A stretch of 64,000 nt of DNA, from NCBI RefSeq assembly GCF_019703875.1, contig NZ_AP024110.1, positions 2,232,001-2,296,000 of the forward strand, written 5' to 3'. A program made the translations under genes and the position numbers. Source of the stretch: Methyloradius palustris (GTDB lineage: Bacteria; Pseudomonadota; Gammaproteobacteria; Burkholderiales; Methylophilaceae). Below are positions 1-7,905 of this stretch, one piece after another. Below the pieces are notes generated by a model that was not told where the DNA came from, made no database searches, and saw only the letters and a program-made list of their open reading frames with translations. Within the stretch, counting starts at the first letter, position 1. Each line of letters starts with the position of its first letter.

Positions 1-301
1 AAGGTAGGTCGCCTAACAAGGGTAATGCTTGAGCAATACCGCCAGCCGTTTCTAGCGCTGAAGTTTCTGGGCTGTAATGAATAGACAGCCCCCACTGATC
101 ACCGTTACCAAGTGCAGCTTCGATCTGTTGCCCCAAATATGCGTGATTAATGATGACCTCGCTGAATCCAGCCTTAGCCAAGCGCTCCAAATGCCAGACG
201 ATCAAAGACTTACCGCCAACCTTCAATAGTGGCTTAGGTGTATGGTCAGTCAAAGGCCGCATGCGTTCGCCACGGCCTGCAGCAAGTATCATCGCTTTCA
301 T
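1..301 (-). CDS. murU: N-acetylmuramate-1-phosphate uridylyltransferase MurU (partial, 3' end outside window)
   Basis: The first 100 codons of a nucleotidyltransferase read inward from an ATG at 299-301. The N-terminus carries the sugar-nucleotide transferase signature AAGRGERMRPLT followed by TPKPLLKVGGKSLI, then a Rossmann-type strand (EVIINHAYLG). MurU converts MurNAc-1-phosphate plus UTP to UDP-MurNAc in the anhydro-MurNAc recycling route that bypasses de novo MurNAc synthesis. The assignment over a generic glucose-1-phosphate transferase rests mainly on the neighbour: amgK ends immediately upstream, its TAA abutting this ATG, and the amgK-murU pair is the established recycling operon in pseudomonads and relatives. 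The carboxy-terminal two thirds are not visible. Confidence 0.85.
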   Translation of the reverse strand, partial: MKAMILAAGRGERMRPLTDHTPKPLLKVGGKSLIVWHLERLAKAGFSEVIINHAYLGQQIEAALGNGDQWGLSIHYSPETSALETAGGIAQALPLLGDLP

Positions 302-1342
302 TTAGAACGTATATCCAACCTGTGGAGACTGGCCTTGCAGCTCATCCAGCAGTCTCAGCATAGGCCTCAACTCCACATATCTTGCGCAGACTCGGCGTAG
401 ATACTCCATCACCAATGGCATATCTTTGAGATAAGCATCCTTGCCATCACGATGATACAAACGCGCGAATATTCCAAGCACCTTGATATGACGCTGTGCG
501 CCCATCCATTCAAAATCACGGTAAAAATCACCAAAATCATTAGGCACAGGAAGACCTGCCTTTTGTGCGGATTGCCAATAACGTATCGTCCAATCCAGCA
601 CTTGTGGCTCTTCCCAGGCGATATAAGCATCTTTAAGCAATGACACTAGATCATAGGTGATCGCACCATAGACCGCATCCTGAAAATCGAGAATGCCTGG
701 GTTCTGCTCACAGACCATGAGGTTGCGCGCATGGTAATCACGGTGAACGAAGACTTGTCCCTGTGAGAGAATATTTTTATTGAGTAGGGCAAAAGTATTG
801 CTCAAAACAGCAGCTTGTTTTTCATTCAAAGTGAGCCCCAGATACTTTAAAATATACCAGTCAGGGAATAATTGCATTTCACGACTTAGCAATTCTTCAT
901 CATAATCAGGGAATGCGTCTTCACGGCTCGCAAGTTGTAATTGAATGAGTGCGGCGCTTGCATCTGAATATAGCTCTGGGGCGCTTTCATCATTGAGTGC
1001 GCTCAGGTAGGTCGTGTTGCCCAAATCGCTCAATAATAAAAAACCTTGGTCTAAGTCTTGCGCAATCACTTTAGGCACATTTAGGCCAGCAGCTAGAAAC
1101 ACTTCAGCAGCATGTACAAAAAGCGCGCAGTTTTCTTGGGGTGGCGGCGCATCCATAGCAATAATGGTTTGGTCATTGTGCCCGATTCGGAAATAGCGAC
1201 GAAAGCTCGCATCAGCAGATGCTGTTGCAAAGCTATAATCACGGCCGCCCAAAACGCCAGCCAGCCATACATGCAAATACTGAATTCTGCTATCTGTCAC
1301 AATTGCATCACTGACTTGTTGTGCTAATTTATCTGCTTCCAT
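302..1342 (-). CDS. amgK: N-acetylmuramate/N-acetylglucosamine kinase AmgK
   Basis: Aminoglycoside-phosphotransferase-fold kinase of 346 residues that phosphorylates MurNAc (and GlcNAc) at the anomeric carbon, feeding MurU. The catalytic loop is visible as VFVHRDYHARNLMV (HxDxxxxN) and the metal-binding segment as GILDFQDAVYG. I chose the ATG at 1340-1342; a GTG three codons upstream (1349-1351) is in frame and cannot be excluded, and neither has a strong Shine-Dalgarno. The gene is divergent from lptD and its stop abuts the murU start, so both are almost certainly one transcript. Phosphotransferases of this fold are diverse, but the murU linkage makes this identification firm. Confidence 0.88.
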   Translation of the reverse strand: MEADKLAQQVSDAIVTDSRIQYLHVWLAGVLGGRDYSFATASADASFRRYFRIGHNDQTIIAMDAPPPQENCALFVHAAEVFLAAGLNVPKVIAQDLDQGFLLLSDLGNTTYLSALNDESAPELYSDASAALIQLQLASREDAFPDYDEELLSREMQLFPDWYILKYLGLTLNEKQAAVLSNTFALLNKNILSQGQVFVHRDYHARNLMVCEQNPGILDFQDAVYGAITYDLVSLLKDAYIAWEEPQVLDWTIRYWQSAQKAGLPVPNDFGDFYRDFEWMGAQRHIKVLGIFARLYHRDGKDAYLKDMPLVMEYLRRVCARYVELRPMLRLLDELQGQSPQVGYTF

Positions 1343-1431
1343 TTTCACCACGCGTCGTCCCTAACCAATCATTACGATGTAAATCTAAAAAACGATTCCA
1401 TTAAATTCAAAGAGCACAAAATTATTTCACT

Positions 1432-1437
1432 TATAAT
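1432..1437 (+). promoter_or_regulatory. Possible -10 element upstream of lptD
   Basis: A perfect TATAAT lies in the amgK/lptD divergent region. No good -35 is present at 16-18 bp spacing (TTCAAA sits 20 bp upstream), so this is only a candidate. Confidence 0.3.
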
Positions 1438-1556
1438 TCAATGCCAAAGCCGAAAACACCTGAATTTATGGATTGCCTAAACCACGAAATTATGCGATTT
1501 TATCATCCATAAAGAAACACGCCCCACACTTTAAAGTCTGCATAAAAATACTCACC

Positions 1557-3962
1557 GTGAAAATTCACTCAACCACATTAGCTATATGCCTTATTTTCAC
1601 TGCTTATGGCTCGGCATATGCAGAACAAACATCCGATACAACAGAGGCTATCAAGCCTATCGTTGACGCAGAGACTAGTCCAGATAGCGTGGTCATCGAA
1701 GGTGACCAATTACAGATACAGATGAATCGTAAATTCAAATCCATCGGCAATGCAGTATTGCATCAGCAAAAACAGGATATTTACGGCGATACCATTGAGT
1801 ACGATATTGAAAATAAAGAATTGCATGCCATTGGCAATGTGCGCCTAATCACTAGCGGTGGCAGTGTAACTGGCCCTGAATTACGCATGCAGCTTGAAGA
1901 AAGCACAGGCCGTATTGATGATGCCAAATTTAGCATGAATAAGGCCCTAGCACTCCCCTCTGCCAAGAGCTCTAATTTAGCAATTGATCAAAGTGCGAGT
2001 TTGGTAGGTGCAACACAACAACTCAGTAGCCCTTCAAATGATCAGCCATTACCCTCTGCGTCCAAGCAGCAGAATGGAGCACGCGGTGATGCAAGAGTCA
2101 TCTTGCTTGAGGGCGAAGATAAGAAGCGATTCAAGCATTCACGCTACACCACTTGCGATGCCAATTCAGACGATTGGTACATTAAGTCTAGCGATCTGGT
2201 CATTGATAATTACACCAAAACAGCAACTGCACGTAATGCTGTTGTTGAGTTCCAAGGTGTACCTATCCTTTACACACCATGGATTGACTTCTCTTTCTTA
2301 AATCAAAGAAAAAGTGGCTTGCTAACTCCGACAGTTGGCACGACCAGTAAAAGCGGATTTGAAGTGCTTACTCCGTTTTATTGGAATATTGCTCCCAACA
2401 TGGATGCCACGTTGGCAACGCGCTACCTAAGCCGTCGGGGCCTACAATACCAAGGTGAGCTACGCTATGTCACAGAGACATACTCTGGTATTGATAATAT
2501 TGAATATTTAGATAACGACGACACCACAGGCAAAGCTCGCTACTACGCAAAACTCAAACATACCCAAAACTTTGGTAATGGCTGGTCTGGCGGATTTAGC
2601 GTAGAAAAAGTATCTGATAATCAATATTTCTCAGATTTAAGCACACGGATTACAGCGACTAGTGTTGTGAACTTACCGCAACAAGGCTCATTAAGTTATG
2701 TAGATGATGCCTGGAATTTTAACGCTCTAGTGCAAAAGTACCAGACACTTGACGGTGTATCTTTTCCATATGAACGCCTACCTCAGCTAACGCTTACCAG
2801 AAATGATGACTTCGGCTTACTGAGTAGTAACGTCTACTCACAATGGGTCAGCTTTAATCGAAATTCTAGCGCACCGCTCACCACGCTTACACCCAGTGGG
2901 GCATCTATCAGCACAGCGGTAACTGGAAATCGATTTGTGGCTTATCCAAGCATCAGTCTGCCGATGGCACAACCTTACGGCTATATCACGCCTAAATTAG
3001 GCGTGCGTTACTCAAGTTACAGTTTAAATAATAGTGCTTATTCAGTGACTGACGCGAGTGGAGTAACGACCGCAGGAAACTATGAGTCAACCAGCCAGAG
3101 CATTCCAACCTTCACGCTTGATAGCGGTCTCTTTTTTGACCGCAATGCGAGGGTTGTGAACAATTCATACACGCAGACTTTAGAACCAAGACTTTTCTAC
3201 GTATATATTCCATACAAAGATCAATCTATGCTGCCCGTGTTTGACTCATCAGACTCAGACTTAAACATGGGTTCGTTGTTTCGTGAAAATCAGTTCATCG
3301 GCAATGATCGAATAAATAATGCCAATCAACTGAGTTTAGCAGTGACGACCCGTATGATTGACAATAAAACGGGGGAGCAGCGTTTGGCAGCATCCTTAGG
3401 ACAACGCTTTTACTTTGACGATCAGAAAGTATTTATCCCTGGCACACCAGTTCGCTCTGGTAACTCATCTGATATTGTGGCCGCACTCACCGCTAAACTT
3501 TTGAGCAAATGGAGCGTAGATGCCGCATGGCAATTCAACACGGATACTGGCAAGGCGGTTAAATCCAACATTGGCACACGCTACAGCCCTGAACCTGGTA
3601 AAACATTGAATCTAAGCTATCGCTATACAGAAAATTTCCTTGATCAAATCAATGTTTCTGGACAATGGCCATTGACTCCAAACTGGTATGGCTTGGCACG
3701 CTACAATTATTCATTTAAGGAAACTCAGCCGATTGAAGGCTTGGCTGGGCTTGAATATGATGCAGGTTGTTGGGTAGCCCGTGGTGTATTCCAACGTGTG
3801 TCAACTGCAACAGCCAATGCCAACTACGCGATTTTCGTTCAGCTTGAATTAGGTGGTTTAACTTCCATCGGCTCTGACCCACTCTCCCTGCTTAACCGCA
3901 GCATTCCTGGCTATACCAATAGCAGCTTGATTCCCAATTCCGTTCAGCAACCCACTTATTGA
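1557..3962 (+). CDS. lptD: LPS-assembly outer-membrane protein LptD
   Basis: Outer-membrane beta-barrel that inserts lipopolysaccharide into the outer leaflet together with LptE (gene at 10464). From the GTG at 1557 the protein is 801 residues and starts with a clean signal peptide ending GSAYA before EQTSD. The open frame extends upstream to a TTG at 1473, which would bury this signal, so 1557 is preferred, although it lacks a clear ribosome site. An OstA/LptA-like jellyroll (IEGDQLQIQMNRKFKSIG, then IYGDTIEYDIENKELHAIGNV) is followed by a Ser/Gln/Ala-rich stretch and then the barrel. The mature protein has only two cysteines, at about residues 200 (TTCDANSDDWY) and 738 (YDAGCWVAR), whereas E. 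coli LptD has four. Followed directly by surA. Confidence 0.95.
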   Translation: MKIHSTTLAICLIFTAYGSAYAEQTSDTTEAIKPIVDAETSPDSVVIEGDQLQIQMNRKFKSIGNAVLHQQKQDIYGDTIEYDIENKELHAIGNVRLITSGGSVTGPELRMQLEESTGRIDDAKFSMNKALALPSAKSSNLAIDQSASLVGATQQLSSPSNDQPLPSASKQQNGARGDARVILLEGEDKKRFKHSRYTTCDANSDDWYIKSSDLVIDNYTKTATARNAVVEFQGVPILYTPWIDFSFLNQRKSGLLTPTVGTTSKSGFEVLTPFYWNIAPNMDATLATRYLSRRGLQYQGELRYVTETYSGIDNIEYLDNDDTTGKARYYAKLKHTQNFGNGWSGGFSVEKVSDNQYFSDLSTRITATSVVNLPQQGSLSYVDDAWNFNALVQKYQTLDGVSFPYERLPQLTLTRNDDFGLLSSNVYSQWVSFNRNSSAPLTTLTPSGASISTAVTGNRFVAYPSISLPMAQPYGYITPKLGVRYSSYSLNNSAYSVTDASGVTTAGNYESTSQSIPTFTLDSGLFFDRNARVVNNSYTQTLEPRLFYVYIPYKDQSMLPVFDSSDSDLNMGSLFRENQFIGNDRINNANQLSLAVTTRMIDNKTGEQRLAASLGQRFYFDDQKVFIPGTPVRSGNSSDIVAALTAKLLSKWSVDAAWQFNTDTGKAVKSNIGTRYSPEPGKTLNLSYRYTENFLDQINVSGQWPLTPNWYGLARYNYSFKETQPIEGLAGLEYDAGCWVARGVFQRVSTATANANYAIFVQLELGGLTSIGSDPLSLLNRSIPGYTNSSLIPNSVQQPTY

Positions 3963-3967
3963 GTATT

Positions 3968-5278
3968 ATGTCCCCCAAATTCTTAGCTACACGCTTTCTA
4001 TATGCTGCATTTTTGGCAATCACTTTCTCAACCGCACTCCATGCAGAAGAATCCAAAATTGACCGCATTGTGGCGGTGGTTGATCAGGGTGTGATTACTG
4101 AGAATGAGCTGAATGACCGCATTCGTATTGTGACCACTCAGCTTGAAAAACAAGGCAACCCACTGCCGCCCCAGGCTGTATTACAGAAGCAGATTCTTGA
4201 ACGTCTAATCAATGACCGCCTACAGCTGCAATACGCTGCACAGACTGGATTGCGCGTGGATGATGCACAACTGGATAAAACTGTTGAGCGGATCGCTGAC
4301 CAAAACAAAATGAGCGTGCCTGACTTCCGCCAAGCGCTTGCCGCTGAGGGTATCGGCTATCGCAAATTCCGCGAGGATATTCGTAACGAAATCATCCTGG
4401 CAAGACTGCGTGAGCGCGAAGTAGATAACAAAATCAATATTACTGAAGCTGAAATCGACAATTATTTCACCACACAATCATCGCAAAATAATGAGGCTAA
4501 GGATGAGTACGAAATCTCGCATATCCTAATTCGTACACGTGAAGACAGCAGCCCTGAGGATTTACAAAGATTACGTACCAAAGCTGAACAAGCGCTCAAG
4601 CAATTGCAAACGGGCACTCCATTTTCTCAGGTATCTGCTAGCTTCTCAGATGCTCCCAATGCATTGGAAGGTGGTGCCTTAGGTTGGAAAAACAGTGGTC
4701 AGATTCCTGCACTATTTACTGACGCGCTGAAACAATTGCAACCGGGGCAATTAACCCCAATATTACGCAGTCCGAATGGCTTTCACATCCTCAAGCTCAC
4801 CAATCGCCGCGGTGGGTCATCGCCAACCGTCATCCAGCAAACGCATGCACGCCATATACTGATTAAGCTCAGCGAAGTCGTCTCTGAAAGTGATGCTAAA
4901 CACCGCATGGATGATATTAAAGAACGGCTGGATAATGGTGGTAATTTTGCCGACTTGGCACGCCAATACTCTGAAGATGGCTCTGCCTCAAATGGTGGTG
5001 ATCTCGGCTGGCTGAACCCAGGGGATACCGTGCCTGAATTTGAAAAAGCCATGAATGAGTTGAAAGATAATGAAATCAGCCAACCGATACGCACACCGTT
5101 CGGCTGGCATATTATTCAAGTGCTAGAGCGCCGCAATCAAGATATGTCCAAAGAATCCGCACGCCTCAAAGCGCGTCAGGAAATCCGTACACGCAAAGCA
5201 GATGAAGCCTATCAGGACTGGGTACGTGAACTGCGTGACCGCGCCTTTGTTGAAATTCGGCTAGAAGATAAATACTAG
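3968..5278 (+). CDS. surA: Periplasmic chaperone / peptidyl-prolyl isomerase SurA
   Basis: 436 residues from the ATG at 3968, five bases after the lptD stop; a TTG at 3959 overlapping that stop is a less likely start. A signal peptide ends TALHA before EESKID. The chaperone core follows (IVAVVDQGVITENELNDRI), then two parvulin domains recognisable by EYEISHILIRTREDS (about residue 178) and THARHILIKLSEVV (about 290), each with the GGDLGW or GGALGW turn. SurA escorts outer-membrane proteins, LptD in particular, through the periplasm, which fits the lptD-surA-pdxA-rsmA operon order conserved from E. coli. Confidence 0.95.
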   Translation: MSPKFLATRFLYAAFLAITFSTALHAEESKIDRIVAVVDQGVITENELNDRIRIVTTQLEKQGNPLPPQAVLQKQILERLINDRLQLQYAAQTGLRVDDAQLDKTVERIADQNKMSVPDFRQALAAEGIGYRKFREDIRNEIILARLREREVDNKINITEAEIDNYFTTQSSQNNEAKDEYEISHILIRTREDSSPEDLQRLRTKAEQALKQLQTGTPFSQVSASFSDAPNALEGGALGWKNSGQIPALFTDALKQLQPGQLTPILRSPNGFHILKLTNRRGGSSPTVIQQTHARHILIKLSEVVSESDAKHRMDDIKERLDNGGNFADLARQYSEDGSASNGGDLGWLNPGDTVPEFEKAMNELKDNEISQPIRTPFGWHIIQVLERRNQDMSKESARLKARQEIRTRKADEAYQDWVRELRDRAFVEIRLEDKY

Positions 5279-5299
5279 TCGCCGCTATAGACTCGTGCC

Positions 5300-6304
5300 T
5301 TGAGCGCTCAAAATCATCCTCGTATCGTCGTCACTGCTGGTGAGCCCGCAGGCATAGGCCTGGATTTGTGTGCCATGCTGGCGTGGAAAGCTATACCAGC
5401 GAGCATCGTCGTGATTGCCGATCACAATGCATTGAAGAACCGAGCCACGATGCTGAGCTTAAGCTTGCAAATTCAAGATTTCAAGCATGGTGATAGCATC
5501 CCGCAACATGCAGGTAATGGTCAATTGTATGTATTGCACCAGCCAGCATCAGCGGCCGTTTCTGCTGGAGAACTCAATCCAGTCAATAGCACTTATGTAT
5601 TAAAAACCCTGACTACGGCGATTGATGGCTGTGTGAATCATGAGTTTGATGCCATGGTCACAGCCCCAGTACACAAGGGTGTCATCAATGATGCAGGCAT
5701 CGCATTTACAGGCCACACCGAGTTTCTGGCCGAATACACCGACACATCTCAAGTGGTGATGATGCTAGTTGGCGGCGGCATGCGCGTGGCGCTTACCACT
5801 ACGCACCTGCCACTCAATGCGGTGAGCGCTGCGATTACTCAAGAAAGTCTGGAAAATACCATCCGCATTTTGCACCATGACTTGGTCACTCGCTTCGGCA
5901 TCAAAACTCCGAAGATTCTTGTTGCAGGGCTTAATCCTCACGCTGGTGAGAGTGGTTATCTAGGCTATGAAGAAATCGAAACCATCACGCCAGTACTTGA
6001 GAGGTTACGAGCTGAGAACATGCAACTGATAGGCCCATTACCCGCCGATACGCTCTTCACGCCACATCACCTTGCCAATGCAGATTGCGTATTAGCCATG
6101 TATCACGACCAAGGCTTGCCTGTACTCAAATATGCAAGCTTTGGCGGCGGCGTCAATGTTACGCTTGGCTTGCCCATTATTCGCACTTCAGTTGATCATG
6201 GCACTGCGCTAGATTTAGCGGGCAAAGGCAATATCGAAATCGGCAGCCTTTTAGCTGCGATTGATTTAGCAATCGAACTCGCTCAAAGACAATCAACTCA
6301 ATGA
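5300..6304 (+). CDS. pdxA: 4-hydroxythreonine-4-phosphate dehydrogenase PdxA
   Basis: NAD-dependent oxidation of 4-phosphohydroxy-L-threonine in the DXP-dependent pyridoxal 5'-phosphate pathway. The 334-residue protein has the family start VVTAGEPAGIGLDL, the metal-binding FTGHTEFLAEY, the AGLNPHAGESG loop and the MYHDQGLPVLKY segment. It begins at a TTG (5300-5302) because no in-frame ATG or GTG precedes the conserved N-terminus; the Shine-Dalgarno is weak. Its stop overlaps the rsmA start as ATGA, so translation is probably coupled. Confidence 0.95.
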   Translation: MSAQNHPRIVVTAGEPAGIGLDLCAMLAWKAIPASIVVIADHNALKNRATMLSLSLQIQDFKHGDSIPQHAGNGQLYVLHQPASAAVSAGELNPVNSTYVLKTLTTAIDGCVNHEFDAMVTAPVHKGVINDAGIAFTGHTEFLAEYTDTSQVVMMLVGGGMRVALTTTHLPLNAVSAAITQESLENTIRILHHDLVTRFGIKTPKILVAGLNPHAGESGYLGYEEIETITPVLERLRAENMQLIGPLPADTLFTPHHLANADCVLAMYHDQGLPVLKYASFGGGVNVTLGLPIIRTSVDHGTALDLAGKGNIEIGSLLAAIDLAIELAQRQSTQ

Positions 6305-7065
6305 AACACATCGCCAAAAAACGCTTCGGCCAAAACTTCCTTACTGACCAGAGCATTATTCACAGCTTGGTTGAAGCGATAGACCCGAAAGCCCAAGATA
6401 TTCTGGTTGAAATCGGCCCTGGTTTAGGCGCGCTCACCCAGCCGCTCACTAAAAAAATGCCGCACTTGCATGTAGTCGAGATAGACCGTGACATTATTGC
6501 CTGGATGCAAAATCACTATAAAGCAGGCAGCCTCACGATTCATGAGTCGGATGCACTGAAGTTTGATTTTTCCAAGCTGGGTGAAGCTATTCGAGTGGTT
6601 GGCAACCTGCCCTACAACATATCAACGCCCATCCTGTTTCACCTGCTTGATAATGTAGCCAATATCATCGACATGCACTTCATGCTGCAAAAAGAAGTAG
6701 TTGAACGCATGGTAGCAGCACCATCCACAGCCGCTTATGGCAGGCTATCCGTGATGCTGCAATATAGGCTTCAGATGGATTATCTATTCACCGTACCGCC
6801 AGAGGCTTTTGACCCAGCACCAAAAGTAGAATCGGCATTTGTAAGAGCCGTGCCACATAGCACCCTGCCATACGTAGCAAAGGACGAAGCCTTATTCGCA
6901 AAAATCGTGGTCAATGCGTTTGGTCAACGTCGCAAAACCTTGCGCAATACACTCAAAGGGCTGCTGGACGATGAAGGCTTTGCCACACTTGCCATAGACT
7001 CACAATTGCGTGCCGAGAATATATCCGTGGCGCAATTCGTTGCCATCGCCAACCATTTAGCCTGA
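6301..7065 (+). CDS. rsmA: 16S rRNA (adenine1518/1519-N6)-dimethyltransferase RsmA (KsgA)
   Basis: Dimethylates two adjacent adenines in the 3'-terminal hairpin of 16S rRNA late in 30S assembly. The 254-residue protein has FGQNFLTD at the N-terminus, the SAM-binding motif VEIGPGLGALTQPL, and the catalytic motif NLPYNISTPILFHLL, followed by the QKEVVERM helix and a C-terminal FGQRRKTLRNTL segment. It overlaps pdxA by four bases. Its TGA stop forms part of the extended -10 promoter of adk. Confidence 0.96.
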   Translation: MKHIAKKRFGQNFLTDQSIIHSLVEAIDPKAQDILVEIGPGLGALTQPLTKKMPHLHVVEIDRDIIAWMQNHYKAGSLTIHESDALKFDFSKLGEAIRVVGNLPYNISTPILFHLLDNVANIIDMHFMLQKEVVERMVAAPSTAAYGRLSVMLQYRLQMDYLFTVPPEAFDPAPKVESAFVRAVPHSTLPYVAKDEALFAKIVVNAFGQRRKTLRNTLKGLLDDEGFATLAIDSQLRAENISVAQFVAIANHLA

Positions 7066-7071
7066 TATAAT
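7063..7071 (+). promoter_or_regulatory. Extended -10 promoter for adk
   Basis: TGATATAAT matches the extended -10 consensus TGnTATAAT, and its TG is the rsmA stop codon. The -35 region is weak (TTGCCA 20 bp upstream), as is usual for extended -10 promoters. It would start transcription about 25 bases before the adk ATG. Confidence 0.55.
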
Positions 7072-7102
7072 TTGCGTTTTTATTTCACACAAAACACTCG
7101 AT

Positions 7103-7756
7103 ATGAGAATCATCTTATTAGGCGCTCCAGGCGCTGGTAAAGGCACCCAAGCCACCCACATCAAAGAAAAGTACAACATCCCCCAGATTTCAACGGGCGA
7201 TATGCTGCGCGCTGCGGTAAAAGCAGGTACGCAACTTGGCCTAGAAGCCAAGAAATTCATGGATGCAGGTGGTTTAGTACCCGATGAAGTGATTATCGGC
7301 TTAGTCAAAGAACGCATCAAAGATGCTGACTGCCAAGCAGGCTTTTTGTTTGATGGCTTTCCGCGCACCATTCCACAGGCTGAAGCCATGAAACAAGCTG
7401 GTGTTGGCATTGATTACGTGGTGGAAATTGATGTTCCTGATGAAGCAATCGTAGAGCGCATGAGCGGCCGCCGCTCACACCCTGCTTCTGGCCGCACCTA
7501 TCACGTTAAATTCAATCCACCAAAAGTAACGGGCAAAGATGACATCACAGGTGAAGACTTGGTACAGCGTGAAGACGATAAAGAAGAAACCGTGCAGAAG
7601 CGTTTACAGGTGTACCACGAACAAACCAAACAGCTGGTTGGCTACTACTCCAATTGGGCGAACTCTGGTATTGGCAGCGCGCCTAAATATGTGAAAGTGA
7701 ATGGTTTGGGCGACATGGAAAAGATACGCGACAATATCTTTGCTCAATTAAAATAA
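7103..7756 (+). CDS. adk: Adenylate kinase
   Basis: Interconverts ATP plus AMP and two ADP in the cytoplasm. The P-loop GAPGAGKGTQA is at residues 7-17, the AMP-binding STGDMLRAAVKAGT follows, then FLFDGFPRTIPQAE, and the long-form LID domain RRSHPASGRTYHVKFNPPK. The length of 217 residues is normal for long-type bacterial enzymes. The gene lies 37 bases after rsmA and is closed by a strong intrinsic terminator, so it can be expressed alone from its extended -10 promoter as well as by read-through from pdxA-rsmA. Confidence 0.97.
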   Translation: MRIILLGAPGAGKGTQATHIKEKYNIPQISTGDMLRAAVKAGTQLGLEAKKFMDAGGLVPDEVIIGLVKERIKDADCQAGFLFDGFPRTIPQAEAMKQAGVGIDYVVEIDVPDEAIVERMSGRRSHPASGRTYHVKFNPPKVTGKDDITGEDLVQREDDKEETVQKRLQVYHEQTKQLVGYYSNWANSGIGSAPKYVKVNGLGDMEKIRDNIFAQLK

Positions 7757-7776
7757 TCACTGCTTACTTACTTCGA

Positions 7777-7799
7777 AAAAGCCCGCATTGCGGGCTTTT
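7777..7799 (+). terminator. Intrinsic terminator after adk
   Basis: Ten-base stem AAAAGCCCGC / GCGGGCTTTT with a three-base loop, running into a T-rich tract. It lies 20 bases past the adk stop and before the leuS promoter. Confidence 0.85.
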
Positions 7800-7862
7800 C
7801 TGTTTTAGTACTCATGCCTATGTTTTTCCAGCATGCGCTCAACATGGCTTGCCGCTTCAAGG

Positions 7863-7868
7863 TATAAT
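7863..7868 (+). promoter_or_regulatory. Probable leuS promoter, -10 box
   Basis: Perfect TATAAT 37 bases before the leuS ATG and downstream of the adk terminator. A partial -35 (TCAACA) lies 18 bp upstream. Being the only good -10 between terminator and gene, it is the likely start of the leuS-lptE-holA-proA-nadD transcript. Confidence 0.45.
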
Positions 7869-7905
7869 TTTACCTTTATAAATCATTACAAAAGCGCCAT
7901 TCGTC

